Part shown: one piece after another, positions 38,404 through 47,831 of the stretch
How the letters are laid out: every line of letters starts with the position of its first letter
How positions within the stretch are numbered: the stretch's first letter is position 1
Assembly: GCF_002251365.1 (NCBI RefSeq)
Contig: NZ_NPJH01000007.1
Coordinates: 54,965 to 118,964, forward strand
Source of the DNA: Prevotella sp. P3-122
Lineage (GTDB): Bacteria > Bacteroidota > Bacteroidia > Bacteroidales > Bacteroidaceae
Direction: 5' to 3'
DNA length: 64,000 nucleotides
Position numbers and translations under genes: made by a program
The notes under the pieces: generated by a model
The model's input: the letters and a program-made list of their open reading frames with translations, nothing else
Databases searched by the model: none
What the model was told of the DNA's origin: nothing

Positions 38404-38434
38404 CAAAGATACTACTTATTTTGAAATTTGCAAA
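38404..38434 (-). promoter_or_regulatory. Promoter for the AAA ATPase gene
   Basis: - strand: -33 TTTG at 38434-38431, 19-bp spacer, -7 TATCTTTG at 38411-38404. Confidence 0.75.
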
Positions 38435-38515
38435 GTCAAGTTTGCAAAAACTTTGCTTTTTTAGTTTTTTTGCACTTTTAATCTTTTTGCTTTCGTCTGA
38501 GTGCAAAAAAGGCTG

Positions 38516-38523
38516 TAACTTTG
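38516..38523 (+). promoter_or_regulatory. -7 box immediately before the ATP-grasp-like gene
   Basis: TAACTTTG at 38516-38523, only 5 nt before ATG 38529; no convincing -33. If used, the mRNA would be nearly leaderless. Confidence 0.5.
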
Positions 38524-38528
38524 CAACC

Positions 38529-39611
38529 ATGAAATTACATATTTTCAACCCAGACCACGAGACGGCCATGGCTGCCGACAAGATACCGTTTACTCCCCCT
38601 CATGCCGCCAGGGAGCTGCGCCATGACCTTGGATATATAGCTGCATTATGGGCGGATGACAACGACCTTATACTTGTCGAGGACAAGGAAACGGCAAAGG
38701 AGGCTTTCCGCCGTACGCATATAGGTTCCTGTCGTCCGGTTTTTATTGAGCCTGAACATCTGAGTAATATTCTTGGCCATATACAGATTGACGCAATATG
38801 CCCATGGGGATGGAACAAAGTGCTGAAGCATCAGCTGCTCCGTTGGGGACTGTCGGGGAACGTTCCTCTTCCTGAAGACGCACAGCTTGACCGATGGCGA
38901 GAGATGAGCGGCAGGGCATGGGCGGCTGAGAACATTCTGTCGCCACTTGTCTCGTCAAGCTCCAGACTGGTTGGCGAGGCTGCTGTAGTGACTACAACTG
39001 AGGGGGCTCTTGAAGAATTGGAAGGACAAGCGGCCTGGGTACTGAAATCGCCATGGAGCTGTAGCGGACGTGGTGTGCGATATGTCAAAAGCGGAGAGGC
39101 CGACCAGCATCTCAGGGGATGGATAGCCAACGTTCTTTCAAGACAGGGCTACCTCATGCGTGAGCCACTATATAATAAGGTGTTGGACCTGGCTGTTGAG
39201 TTTTATGCCTACAGGGGTAGGGTGGAGTATCAGGGGCTATCCCTTTTTGAGACTAAGAACGGAGCATATACGGGCAACATTATCGCGCCTGAGGAGCGTA
39301 AGGTTGAGATGCTTTCCAAGTATATCGACATGGACATAGTTGAGGGTGTTACCCGGGATATAGCTTTACTTGCACAAGATAATATACTGCCTTCATACAC
39401 AGGGCCTTTTGGTGTTGACATGATGGTTGTGAGGGATGGCAACAATGATGTGGTGCTACATCCTTGCGTTGAGCTGAACCTGCGGCGCACCATGGGCCAT
39501 GTGGCGCTGTCGGTACCTACAGCTTTTGATGTCTTTACAAAAGTGATGCGGATTTGCCATGATAAAACATATCGCCTACGCATCACAAGGAGCGAAGGCG
39601 ATATGCCGTAG
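38529..39611 (+). CDS. ATP-grasp-like protein of unknown substrate
   Basis: 360 residues from ATG 38529 (MKLHIFNPDHETAMAA). The longer frame from 38421 would run through promoter sequence. ATP-grasp features: ATP-binding Lys/Ser segment AAWVLKSPWSCSGRGVRYVK (about 173-192), a downstream MREPLYNKVLDLAVEFYAYRG strand pair, and the metal-binding Glu/Asn motif in LHPCVELNLRRTMGHVAL. Substrate and product are unknown; I recall uncharacterised Bacteroidales homologues. Single gene with divergent neighbour. Confidence 0.78.
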   Translation: MKLHIFNPDHETAMAADKIPFTPPHAARELRHDLGYIAALWADDNDLILVEDKETAKEAFRRTHIGSCRPVFIEPEHLSNILGHIQIDAICPWGWNKVLKHQLLRWGLSGNVPLPEDAQLDRWREMSGRAWAAENILSPLVSSSSRLVGEAAVVTTTEGALEELEGQAAWVLKSPWSCSGRGVRYVKSGEADQHLRGWIANVLSRQGYLMREPLYNKVLDLAVEFYAYRGRVEYQGLSLFETKNGAYTGNIIAPEERKVEMLSKYIDMDIVEGVTRDIALLAQDNILPSYTGPFGVDMMVVRDGNNDVVLHPCVELNLRRTMGHVALSVPTAFDVFTKVMRICHDKTYRLRITRSEGDMP

Positions 39612-39657
39612 GAGGGTTATCTGAAACTTAAGGTTGCCTAATATTGTTGTCTTCTTT

Positions 39658-39846
39658 TTAAGATGTATATACGTAGTAAACGGCAACAAGGACAATAAGT
39701 GCAATCACGCATAAAGCGTAGAACAAGAGTTTGGAAAAGACGGCCTTTCTACGTTTTGAAGCCATCTGCCTACGCTTGAAGTCATCGGCGTCATCCGTAT
39801 GTCTGTGTCTATGACGTTTTCCGTTCTTAGAAGTAAATATTTTCAT
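39658..39846 (-). CDS. Small membrane protein of unknown function
   Basis: 62 residues with one membrane helix at the C-terminus (about 40-59, LLFYALCVIALIVLVAVYYVY) and a strongly basic N-terminal half rich in Arg, His and Lys. Ends in YTS. It sits 48 nt after the porin gene on the same strand and could share its transcript. Not recognised. Confidence 0.65.
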   Translation of the reverse strand: MKIFTSKNGKRHRHRHTDDADDFKRRQMASKRRKAVFSKLLFYALCVIALIVLVAVYYVYTS

Positions 39847-39894
39847 AATAAGTATTAGTGTTTGAGATTTGTGCGCAAAACATAAAGGGATTTG

Positions 39895-41016
39895 TCAGAA
39901 TCTGAAATCTATTTCCACGTCGACCATGTTGTAGTTATGCTTAGCAAGTGAGCGGTCGTTGATGCGGGCGAACTCAGCATTTATCTGGAAATTCTTATGG
40001 AATACGTAGTCCGCACCTATCTCGTATTGTGTTCTCGACTTACTCCATTCTGCTGTTGGCCTGTACATGTCGTAGCGTGCCTTTACGTGTATCTTCTTCT
40101 TGATGATAGGGGCAATTACCAGTCCATAGAAACCGTCTGACTTGTCACCATTCGATGAAAGCTCACAGTTTGTCGATGTGGCATCGTTGGTGTTTACGAG
40201 AGCCTTTGCAAAAGCCTTGCCCGTTGAATGGATGTATTCCGAGCGGAATGTCCAATCGTCAACAACATACTCGCCACTTATGGCATACCGGTGCTGGTCG
40301 AGACTTCTCACGCCGTTCTGCGCCGTGCCGTCATCAGCGGTCCATGTGCCCTTGCGTGCATAGCTGCCTTCCCATCCGAAAACACCTATCCGCATTCCCT
40401 TGACAGGCATCACCCATACTCCTCCGATGACATCCTTACGCTGGTCCACATCCTTCACGTTGGTGCCCTGACCGTTGTATACGCCTACCTGATAGTGCAG
40501 CAGCTCACGTCCGGCCTTGTTCTTTAGGAAGTCACCCTGCAGCTGAACACCAATATCGCGTCCGTTGCTGGCATGACCGCCTGCCCTGTCGTTGAATCCA
40601 GCCAGCTTGGATACGTTCTGGCTATAGCTCATGAAGCCTTGGTCTATGGGGTTCATAGGGTTCTCGAAGGTGAACGGACGCTTGAACTGGCCGGCCTTCA
40701 CCCGGAAGAACTTGTACTTCTGCCACTCGGCAAACATGTCGACAACACGTGGGGAGTTGCCAAGTGTAGACGTGTTGCCATTGAGCTGAACCTGGGCTTT
40801 CCAGTAGAAATCATCCAGTATCCTTCCTTCAAGGGAAAGACGCAACATTCTAAGATTGAAGGAGTTGGACTCACTTCCTTCCTGTGAGCTGTATTGGTAT
40901 TGGGTCATTCCATAACCTGAGAGCTTCACATTATTTATCCATGCCGGAGTCTTGTCCTGGGCAAATGTAGGCATCGACGCTAACGCAATGACTGATGATA
41001 TGATAAACTTTCTCAT
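39895..41016 (-). CDS. Phosphate-selective porin O/P-like outer-membrane protein
   Basis: 373 residues with signal peptide MRKFIISSVIALASMPTFAQ, then many amphipathic beta strands of a 16-18-strand barrel. Landmarks of the OprP/O family: LRMLRLSLEGRILDDFYWKAQVQLNG, KAGQFKRPFTFENPMNPIDQGF, and a C-terminal NMVDVEIDFRF ending in Phe for barrel assembly. Probable anion or phosphate passage across the outer membrane; specificity is not readable from sequence. It has its own promoter. Confidence 0.9.
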   Translation of the reverse strand: MRKFIISSVIALASMPTFAQDKTPAWINNVKLSGYGMTQYQYSSQEGSESNSFNLRMLRLSLEGRILDDFYWKAQVQLNGNTSTLGNSPRVVDMFAEWQKYKFFRVKAGQFKRPFTFENPMNPIDQGFMSYSQNVSKLAGFNDRAGGHASNGRDIGVQLQGDFLKNKAGRELLHYQVGVYNGQGTNVKDVDQRKDVIGGVWVMPVKGMRIGVFGWEGSYARKGTWTADDGTAQNGVRSLDQHRYAISGEYVVDDWTFRSEYIHSTGKAFAKALVNTNDATSTNCELSSNGDKSDGFYGLVIAPIIKKKIHVKARYDMYRPTAEWSKSRTQYEIGADYVFHKNFQINAEFARINDRSLAKHNYNMVDVEIDFRF

Positions 41017-41042
41017 AAAATTAGTTAATTGTAATATTTCTG

Positions 41043-41074
41043 CAAAAGTACGAAATTTTATCTAATCGGAACAA
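41043..41074 (-). promoter_or_regulatory. Promoter for the porin gene
   Basis: - strand: -33 TTG at 41074-41072, 21-bp spacer, -7 TACTTTTG at 41050-41043. Confidence 0.7.
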
Positions 41075-41114
41075 TAAATTAAGGAAAATGTTTTCCAATA
41101 TTAAAACAAAACCG

Positions 41115-41186
41115 TCATTTTTCTCCTTTTATCTTCATTTTTCTCCTTTTAACTACATGCGAAGTTTAAATTATTTATTAATTTTG
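41115..41186 (+). promoter_or_regulatory. AmpG-like gene upstream region: 20-bp direct repeat and -7 box
   Basis: TCATTTTTCTCCTTTTA occurs at 41115-41131 and 41135-41151 (20-bp period). A -7 box TAATTTTG is at 41179-41186, with no clear -33, about 30 nt before the ATG. Confidence 0.5.
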
Positions 41187-41215
41187 CATCAGCTTTTGCC
41201 TATTATGAATTATTT

Positions 41216-42493
41216 ATGAAATCAATATTCCGCTCGCCGTGGGCATGGGTTCCCACACTCTATTTTGCAGAGGGTATACCCTACGTCGCAGTAATGACCA
41301 TTTCCCTGATACTCTACAAGCAGTTAGGTTTGGGGAATGCTGACATAACCTTCTATACCTCATGGCTCTATCTGCCATGGGTGATAAAGCCTCTGTGGAG
41401 CCCACTGGTAGACTTGCTTAGGACCAAACGCTGGTGGATAACGGCCATGCAGTTGCTTGTTGGTGCATCATTGGGGGGTGTGGCCTTCACAATTCCGACT
41501 GATTTCTGGCTGCAGGGAACTCTATGTTTCTTCTGGTTAATGGCCTTCTCAAGTGCTACCCATGATATTGCTGCCGACGGATTCTATATGCTTGCCCTTG
41601 ATGAGCACGACCAGAGTGTATTCGTTGGAATAAGGAGCACATTCTACCGCTTCGCCAACATCTTCGGACAGGGAGTACTCATTATGATAGCAGGCTTTAT
41701 GCAGTCGCGTTTCGGGTTAGACGTTCCACTTTCATGGAGCCTGATGTTCTACGGGACATGTGCCATGTTCATACTGCTATGGCTCTGGCATAGCTCCGTA
41801 CTGCCTCGCCCTGCCGACAAGCAACAGCAAAAGGCTACAGAGAACGACAAAAGCATAATATCCTTGCTCAAAGACTTCCTGACTAAGTTTCCTGTAAGAG
41901 AAACCGTAATTGGTATTCTCTTCATGCTTCTTTACCGTATGCCTGAGGGGTTGCTCGTAAAGGTGTCTGCCCTGTTCCTCGTTGACAGCTCCGCAAATGG
42001 AGGACTGGCACTCACTACGGAGGAGTACGGACTCGTTCAGGGGACGGTGGGAGTGATAGGACTTACCATCGGCGGCATTCTTGGAGGTGTTTGCGCAGGA
42101 ATGGGAGGACTGAGAAAATGGCTCTGGCCAATGGTATGCGCCATAACGCTTCCCGATGCTGTATATATCTACCTCAGCTATTGTCTCCCCGATAATTTCC
42201 TCATCATAAACACCTGTGTTTTCGTGGAGCAGTTTGGCTACGGATTTGGGTTTACCGCCTACATGCTATACCTTATATATTATAGTAGGGGAGAGTACAA
42301 GACATCACACTATGCCATCTGTACGGCATTCATGGCACTGTCGATGATGATACCTGGCCTGTTCGCCGGTGACTTGCAGGAGACCGTCGGCTATCAGAAC
42401 TTTTTCCTTATCGTCATGGCATGCTGTACAGTCACCTTCCTTGTGGCTTCGCTTGTCAAGATTGACCCTGAATTTGGTAAAAAGAAACAGTAA
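41216..42493 (+). CDS. MFS transporter, AmpG-like muropeptide permease
   Basis: 425 residues, 12 predicted membrane segments. N-terminus SPWAWVPTLYFAEGIPYVAVMTISLILYKQLG and HDIAADGFYMLALDEHDQSVFVGIRSTFYRFANIFGQG are the AmpG family pattern (import of anhydro-muropeptides from the periplasm for recycling). The substrate is inferred from family similarity. Start ATG 41216. It is transcribed convergently with the PIF1-like gene, whose stop lies 69 nt away. Confidence 0.88.
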   Translation: MKSIFRSPWAWVPTLYFAEGIPYVAVMTISLILYKQLGLGNADITFYTSWLYLPWVIKPLWSPLVDLLRTKRWWITAMQLLVGASLGGVAFTIPTDFWLQGTLCFFWLMAFSSATHDIAADGFYMLALDEHDQSVFVGIRSTFYRFANIFGQGVLIMIAGFMQSRFGLDVPLSWSLMFYGTCAMFILLWLWHSSVLPRPADKQQQKATENDKSIISLLKDFLTKFPVRETVIGILFMLLYRMPEGLLVKVSALFLVDSSANGGLALTTEEYGLVQGTVGVIGLTIGGILGGVCAGMGGLRKWLWPMVCAITLPDAVYIYLSYCLPDNFLIINTCVFVEQFGYGFGFTAYMLYLIYYSRGEYKTSHYAICTAFMALSMMIPGLFAGDLQETVGYQNFFLIVMACCTVTFLVASLVKIDPEFGKKKQ

Positions 42494-42562
42494 TTCGAGG
42501 GGTTCGAAGAATTCGAAGGGTTTGAGGAGTTCGAGGAGGTCGAAGGTTACCCCATTACCCCA
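42494..42562. repeat. Short direct repeats in a convergent spacer
   Basis: A run of related elements (GTTCGAAG, ATTCGAAG, TTTGAGGAG, GTTCGAGGAGG) at about 42493-42546, followed by CCCATTA repeats (42550-42568). No terminator with a clear stem is evident. Confidence 0.5.
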
Positions 42563-44299
42563 TTACCCCTTCAACTTCTTGATTTTCCTTCTTGCCACAG
42601 GATGGCTGGGGTATAATTCAAGGGCTTTCTCATAGTTTCGGATGGCAGCATCACGCATACCTTCACGCTCACATTCCTTGCCGAGCATGACATATTCTGT
42701 TGAGAAACGTTTCAGGGAATTCTCTCTTTCTTCGGCAGATGCTTTCAACTCTGCTATCTCCCTGCGCAACTGGTTAATTACAGAGAGTTTTCTGCGGATA
42801 AACCTCTTGGCGATGGGCTTCTCTATGTCGTAACGGCTATGTATGGCAAGGAAGAAGTTGTCAAGAGCCGTTCCCATATCCCCTTGGTCGAACGCTTTTA
42901 TGGCATCATGGTACTGCTTGTCTGCCTTGGACTGGGAGAGCGCCGACTTGATGACATTCATGTTGTTGTAGTTTCTGGCAAAGTCTACAACCTCTGGTCT
43001 GACGAATATGTCACTTCGTTTTATAGCATTACTGAGGCTGATGCCTTCCAAACTGCGGCAACGGGATAGTGCCACGTATGTCTGGCCTGCAGCAAATACA
43101 CCACCTGTAAAGTCGATTTTCACATTGTTGAATGTCAGTCCTTGACTTTTATGCACCGTTATTGCCCATGCGAGTCTGATGGGGAACTGTGTATATGTGC
43201 CTATCTCCTCCTCGACAATCTTCTTCTCCGTTTCGTCGAAAGAGTATCTGACATTGCTCCACACCTCCCTTTCAACATCAAACGAAATACCAGCTTCGGT
43301 CATCACGGAGATGTACTGATGTGAGTGATTGTCGATATCTATGATTGTTCCAAGTGTACCGTTGACCCATCTTTTCTCCTTGTCGTTCTTTACAAAAAGA
43401 ACCTGTGCTCCGATTTTAAGTTCCAGTTCAATAGGTGTTGGAAGACTGCTTGAAGGAAATTCGCCTTCTATGAGTCCTTGGAATACTGACAGATCACCAT
43501 CCAGCTCATCAAGTTTTTTCTGGTTGATATGGTCTACTGTGTCGCGAAGGGTAGAGAGGGTAATTGACAGCTGGTTGCTATCGCTACATATGTCAGCGCC
43601 AACCCTGGTGTTCAGCATGTCAAGATGCTGCTTCTGTACCTGTGAGGTACGAATGTGGTCGAGCATGTCTATGAAGAGTCTGTCCGTCTGGCGGTAAACC
43701 TTTCTGAGCTCTATGCACACCTGATGCATCTGCCTGAAGACATGGGCATCGAAGAAATAACCAGACTTGTAGAACGGGCTGAGAAGCTGTCTGTCCTCCT
43801 CCTTCAGTACAGGCTCCAACTGGTAGATGTCTCCGACAAAGAGCATCTGCTTGCCTCCAAAAGGCTCACGCATGTTGTGATTGTAGATGCGCAGTACTTT
43901 ATCGATGAAGTCGATGATGTCGGCCCTGACCATGCTAACCTCGTCGATGATGATTAGCTCAACCTCACGGATAAGCTTTACTTTCTCCTTGTTGTACTTC
44001 AGGGTGTCACGGATGTTGCGCACGCTGTAGCGTACGTCGTTGGGTAGGAGGGGATGGAAGGGTAGTTTGAAGAAGCTGTGAAGGGTGACTCCGCCGGCGT
44101 TGATGGCTGCAATGCCTGTAGGAGCGAGGATTATGTTTTTCTTCTTTGTGGTGCTGGCGATATGTCGCAGGAATGTGGACTTACCCGTCCCCGCCTTTCC
44201 TGTCAGGAAAAGCGAGTGACGGGTATAGGAGATTATCTGCAATGCCTGCTGTAGTTCGTTATTGTCGGTATCTATCAGGCTCTGTTCCGTTTCTGACAT
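42563..44299 (-). CDS. PIF1/RecD-like helicase with C-terminal TPR-like region
   Basis: 578 residues. P-loop FLTGKAGTGKSTFLRHIA near residue 32-48, motif Ia IILAPTGIAAINAGG, Walker B-like VELIIIDEVSMVRADI, then the late helicase motifs AWAITVHKSQGLTFNNV and GQTYVALSRCRSLEGISL. This is the bacterial PIF1 type. The last ~140 residues are helical with a TPR-like YEKALELYPSHPVARRKIKK. Role: genome maintenance or RNA/DNA unwinding, inferred. It lies 71 nt upstream of nothing cotranscribed except PBP1A in front. Confidence 0.9.
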   Translation of the reverse strand: MSETEQSLIDTDNNELQQALQIISYTRHSLFLTGKAGTGKSTFLRHIASTTKKKNIILAPTGIAAINAGGVTLHSFFKLPFHPLLPNDVRYSVRNIRDTLKYNKEKVKLIREVELIIIDEVSMVRADIIDFIDKVLRIYNHNMREPFGGKQMLFVGDIYQLEPVLKEEDRQLLSPFYKSGYFFDAHVFRQMHQVCIELRKVYRQTDRLFIDMLDHIRTSQVQKQHLDMLNTRVGADICSDSNQLSITLSTLRDTVDHINQKKLDELDGDLSVFQGLIEGEFPSSSLPTPIELELKIGAQVLFVKNDKEKRWVNGTLGTIIDIDNHSHQYISVMTEAGISFDVEREVWSNVRYSFDETEKKIVEEEIGTYTQFPIRLAWAITVHKSQGLTFNNVKIDFTGGVFAAGQTYVALSRCRSLEGISLSNAIKRSDIFVRPEVVDFARNYNNMNVIKSALSQSKADKQYHDAIKAFDQGDMGTALDNFFLAIHSRYDIEKPIAKRFIRRKLSVINQLRREIAELKASAEERENSLKRFSTEYVMLGKECEREGMRDAAIRNYEKALELYPSHPVARRKIKKLKG

Positions 44300-44370
44300 G
44301 CCGTTATTACATTGTTGCTGTAATGTTTCCTGTTCGCCAATAATGCTTGACTATACGGATGATGCTACTG

Positions 44371-46872
44371 TTAAAGGTCATCAAAGTTCACAACCTGCTC
44401 CTTGCGTTGTGACTTGTTCTCCGATTTCTGCTCGCCGCCCCCCTGCTGGGCATCCTGGGCAGGCTCTTGCCTTACGGGCCTTGCTATTGGATTACCATTC
44501 TCATCGAGTATTATCTCCTCTGTAGTTACAATGGCACTATCCGTCTCGGTAGTGTCAGCTACTGCACTATGATAATAGCTCTGGCAAGTATACATGTCAG
44601 ATGTTATGTTGTCATCATTGGGCTTGTCGAATTTAGCACGATATTGAGCAAATGCCGGATCAGAGAGTACTGACTCAAGGAAATAGCCGCAGATGGGGAG
44701 AGCCGTGCGGGAGCCTTGTCCAAGAGCGCCTGTACGGAAGTGTATGCTACGATATTCACCACCTACCCATGCACCAACAACGAGTTTTGGACTGACGCAC
44801 ATAAACCATGCGTCTGAATGGTTGTTCGAGGTGCCAGTCTTACCGCCAAACTCTGTGTCCTTGAAGTTGCCGACATATCCCCACAGACTCTGTGATGTTC
44901 CGCCTGGTTCAAGCATACCACCCTTGAGGAGTTGCTGCATTAGGAATGCACTCTTGTAGGAAATCGCCTGCTCCTCTGTTTCCGGTCCCCTGTATACCTC
45001 GTTACCATCCTTGTCGACAATGCGGGTTACGAGTACAGGCTCATGATGTTTGCCGTTATTGGATATAGTACAATAGCTGTTGGCAAGCTCAAGAAGGTTG
45101 ACGTCGCTGGAGCCAAGGGCCAGTGCAGGAGCGTCATCGAGACGGCTCTTTATACCCATTTTGTGTGCAGTATCGATAATTCTCTTTATGCCCATTTCTT
45201 GGCCAAGACGCACGGCTACGGAGTTGATACTCTTGGCAAAAGCACTCTTCAGAGGCATGGAGTCGCCGGAGAAGGTACCGTTGGCATTGCCTGGTGTCCA
45301 GGTGGTCATCTCATGCTTCTTGGCATCGTATACCTGCATGGAAATATATTCGTCACGACGCTTGTCACAAGGCGTTAGCCCCTGGTTCATAGCCTCGGTA
45401 TAGACAAAGAGCTTGAAGGTGGAACCGGGCTGGCGCATCGCCGTCACCTTGTCGTATTTCCACGACTTATAGTCGATGTCGCCCACCCATGCCTTAACGG
45501 CTCCTGTCTGAGGTTCCATGGCTATCATGGCACAGTGCATGAACTTCACCATGTAGCGTATGGAGTCAAGCGATGACATCTCCATTTCTATGGTTCCATT
45601 CTCATAGTCGAAAAGTTTTACCTTATGGGGCTTGTTGAGATAATAGTTGATGGAATCGGGCTCATTGGGGAACATGGCAAGGAGTGACTTGTAGAATGGC
45701 TGCCGCTTGGCTATGTCCTCAATGAAGTTCGGTATCACCTTGCCGGTCTCGTCTATCCACGGGTCGTTATTGCCCCAGTGATTTCTGAAGTTGCGCTGCA
45801 CCTGCCTCATCTGTTTGATAGCAGCATCCTCAGCGTACTTCTGCATGCGAGTGTCGATGGTAGTGTAAATCTTCAGACCGCTGCTGTAGAGGTCGTAGTT
45901 GTTCTCCATACACCAGGACTTGAGGTAGTCGGCAACAGCCTGTCGGAAGTACAGCGCCTTGCCGTCGTAGTTGTTCTCTACCTTATACTCCAGCTTTATG
46001 GGGAGTTGCATCAGAGAGTCGCAACGCTCCTGCGTCAGGTCGTTGTGGGTAACCATATTTTGAAGCACAACATTACGTCTGCGCAAGCTGTTCTCAGGGT
46101 TAGCCAATGGATTGTAATATGTAGTGGCCTTGAGCATGCCTACCAGCACAGCAGCCTGCTCTGTGGTGAGGTCCTTGGGAGTGGTGTTGAAATAGGTCTT
46201 TGCAGCCGTCTTAATACCGAAGGCATTCGAGCCGAAGTCTACGGTGTTGGCATACATCGTGATAATCTCTTCCTTGGTGAATATGGTCTCAAGCTTGGTG
46301 GCGATAATCCACTCCTTGCTCTTGACAATGAGAATCTTCAGGCCCGGCACCTTCCCGAGTAATCCCGTAGAGTATTGCGAGCGTACGCGGAACATGTTCT
46401 TTGCCAGCTGCTGAGTGATGGTTGATGCACCACGGCCGTCATGGTGGAGCAGGGCATCTTTTACGGCACCAAAGATACCGATGGGGTCTACACCCATGTG
46501 GCTATAGAAACGCTCATCCTCGGTGTCGATTAGTGCCCGCCAGAAATCCTTGCTAACCTCATCGTACTTCACGGGAGTACGGTTCTCGTTGAAGAACTTT
46601 CCTATAAGCACTCCGTCTGCACTATAGATTTCGGAAGCCTGACTGGTTTGCGGGTCTCTGATGCCTGAGAAGTAACCCGGGCTTTTGCCGAACAGCCAGA
46701 GGAAGTTGATGTCTACCGCCCCAAGGTAGAGAAACAGAAGAACTATCATGGATACGATTGCCGTAATGGCTTTCGTGTACCATGGACGTCCTTTGTATAG
46801 GTTCTTGTACCAGGTTATGAATTGTCCAGTCTTGCGGTAACACAAGCTGAAAAAGCGTTTTACCTTGTTCAT
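44371..46872 (-). CDS. mrcA: Class A penicillin-binding protein 1A (transglycosylase-transpeptidase)
   Basis: A bifunctional cell-wall synthase of 833 residues. Cytosolic N-terminus, one membrane helix (about 33-55), then the GT51 domain with EDERFYSHMGVDP and GRGASTITQQLAKNMF, then the transpeptidase with RQPGSTFKLF (SxxK serine), KSINSVAVRLGQE (SxN) and GGKTGTSNNHSDAWF (KTG). The C-terminal ~80 residues are polar and low-complexity. Complete. A -7 box TACTTTTG lies just upstream at 46907-46900, so it may have its own promoter though it follows miaA by 39 nt. Confidence 0.95.
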   Translation of the reverse strand: MNKVKRFFSLCYRKTGQFITWYKNLYKGRPWYTKAITAIVSMIVLLFLYLGAVDINFLWLFGKSPGYFSGIRDPQTSQASEIYSADGVLIGKFFNENRTPVKYDEVSKDFWRALIDTEDERFYSHMGVDPIGIFGAVKDALLHHDGRGASTITQQLAKNMFRVRSQYSTGLLGKVPGLKILIVKSKEWIIATKLETIFTKEEIITMYANTVDFGSNAFGIKTAAKTYFNTTPKDLTTEQAAVLVGMLKATTYYNPLANPENSLRRRNVVLQNMVTHNDLTQERCDSLMQLPIKLEYKVENNYDGKALYFRQAVADYLKSWCMENNYDLYSSGLKIYTTIDTRMQKYAEDAAIKQMRQVQRNFRNHWGNNDPWIDETGKVIPNFIEDIAKRQPFYKSLLAMFPNEPDSINYYLNKPHKVKLFDYENGTIEMEMSSLDSIRYMVKFMHCAMIAMEPQTGAVKAWVGDIDYKSWKYDKVTAMRQPGSTFKLFVYTEAMNQGLTPCDKRRDEYISMQVYDAKKHEMTTWTPGNANGTFSGDSMPLKSAFAKSINSVAVRLGQEMGIKRIIDTAHKMGIKSRLDDAPALALGSSDVNLLELANSYCTISNNGKHHEPVLVTRIVDKDGNEVYRGPETEEQAISYKSAFLMQQLLKGGMLEPGGTSQSLWGYVGNFKDTEFGGKTGTSNNHSDAWFMCVSPKLVVGAWVGGEYRSIHFRTGALGQGSRTALPICGYFLESVLSDPAFAQYRAKFDKPNDDNITSDMYTCQSYYHSAVADTTETDSAIVTTEEIILDENGNPIARPVRQEPAQDAQQGGGEQKSENKSQRKEQVVNFDDL

Positions 46873-46911
46873 AATTGACTGATGTTAGCGATTTCAGTAC
46901 AAAAGTAATAA

Positions 46912-47829
46912 TTAACTGCTAAAATTTATCGAATTGTCGATATATTTTAGGATTTCTTCAATGTTTTCGGGTGAAAACCATTTAATACTCTTATCCTTCT
47001 TGAACCATGTGAGCTGCTTGCGCATATAGCGCCGCGTATTGGACTGTATCTGCCTGACGGCCTCGTCACGTGGTATCACTCCGTCGAAATAGGAAAAGAG
47101 CTCCTTGTAGCCAACGGTATTCAGGGAGTTGAAGGAGCGCAGGGGTAACACGCGGCGTGCCTCCTCTTCCAGCCCGTCGGCCATCATCTGCAACACACGG
47201 CGGTTGATGCGGTCGTAGAGCTCCTCGCGTGGGCGGTCGAGTCCTATCTTCAAGATACGGAAGGGACGTTCCTTGACGGTATTGGTACGGAACGACGAAT
47301 AGGTGCGGCCGGTCTGCACGCATATCTCAAGCGCATGGACAACACGGCGTGGATTGTTGCGGTCGACGATTTCCCAATGCTCAGGGTCAAGCCTCTTAAG
47401 TTCCTCTACGAGAGCTTCTAAGCCCTCATTAGCTAACCTTTTCTTCATTGCCTCACGAACATCATCGTTGATAGTGGGAATGTCATCGATGCCTTTGCAA
47501 ACGGCATCAATATACATCATGGAACCACCCGAGAGAAGGGCGGTATCACGACCGTTGGAGAACATGGAAGTGAGAAGCTGGAGAACCTCCGACTCGTAGA
47601 TGGAGGCGCTATAGTAATCATCCAAGTGATGATTACCGACAAAATAATGATGAACCCTGCGTTGTTGTTCCTGAGTAGGTGCCGCGGTACCAATAGGTAG
47701 CTCCGCAAATATCTGTCTTGAGTCAGCATTGATGATAGGAACATTCAAATGCTCCGCTATTCTCAAACATAGCTCTGTCTTTCCGACACCAGTGGGCCCA
47801 AGAACAACAACGAGGGTTTTTTGTTTCAT
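46912..47829 (-). CDS. miaA: tRNA dimethylallyltransferase
   Basis: The enzyme that adds a dimethylallyl group to A37 of tRNAs reading UNN codons (EC 2.5.1.75). 305 residues. Walker A-like [15 protein letters not shown] at 12-26, [18 protein letters not shown], the [17 protein letters not shown] strand-loop, and the C-terminal NTVGYKELF and [16 protein letters not shown] are typical. It starts 2 nt after lpxA, so is likely coupled. Confidence 0.97.
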   Translation of the reverse strand: MKQKTLVVVLGPTGVGKTELCLRIAEHLNVPIINADSRQIFAELPIGTAAPTQEQQRRVHHYFVGNHHLDDYYSASIYESEVLQLLTSMFSNGRDTALLSGGSMMYIDAVCKGIDDIPTINDDVREAMKKRLANEGLEALVEELKRLDPEHWEIVDRNNPRRVVHALEICVQTGRTYSSFRTNTVKERPFRILKIGLDRPREELYDRINRRVLQMMADGLEEEARRVLPLRSFNSLNTVGYKELFSYFDGVIPRDEAVRQIQSNTRRYMRKQLTWFKKDKSIKWFSPENIEEILKYIDNSINFSS

Positions 47830-47831
47830 TA

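Noticed and set aside
37223..38464. 413-codon + frame opposite the AAA ATPase gene
   Set aside because: The - strand gene has a clear P-loop and a canonical promoter; the + frame has no recognisable motif.
42493..42546. GGTTCGAAG-like sequence as a tRNA T-loop
   Set aside because: It is part of a series of GTTCGA/ATTCGA repeats and no acceptor, D or anticodon stems can be folded around it.
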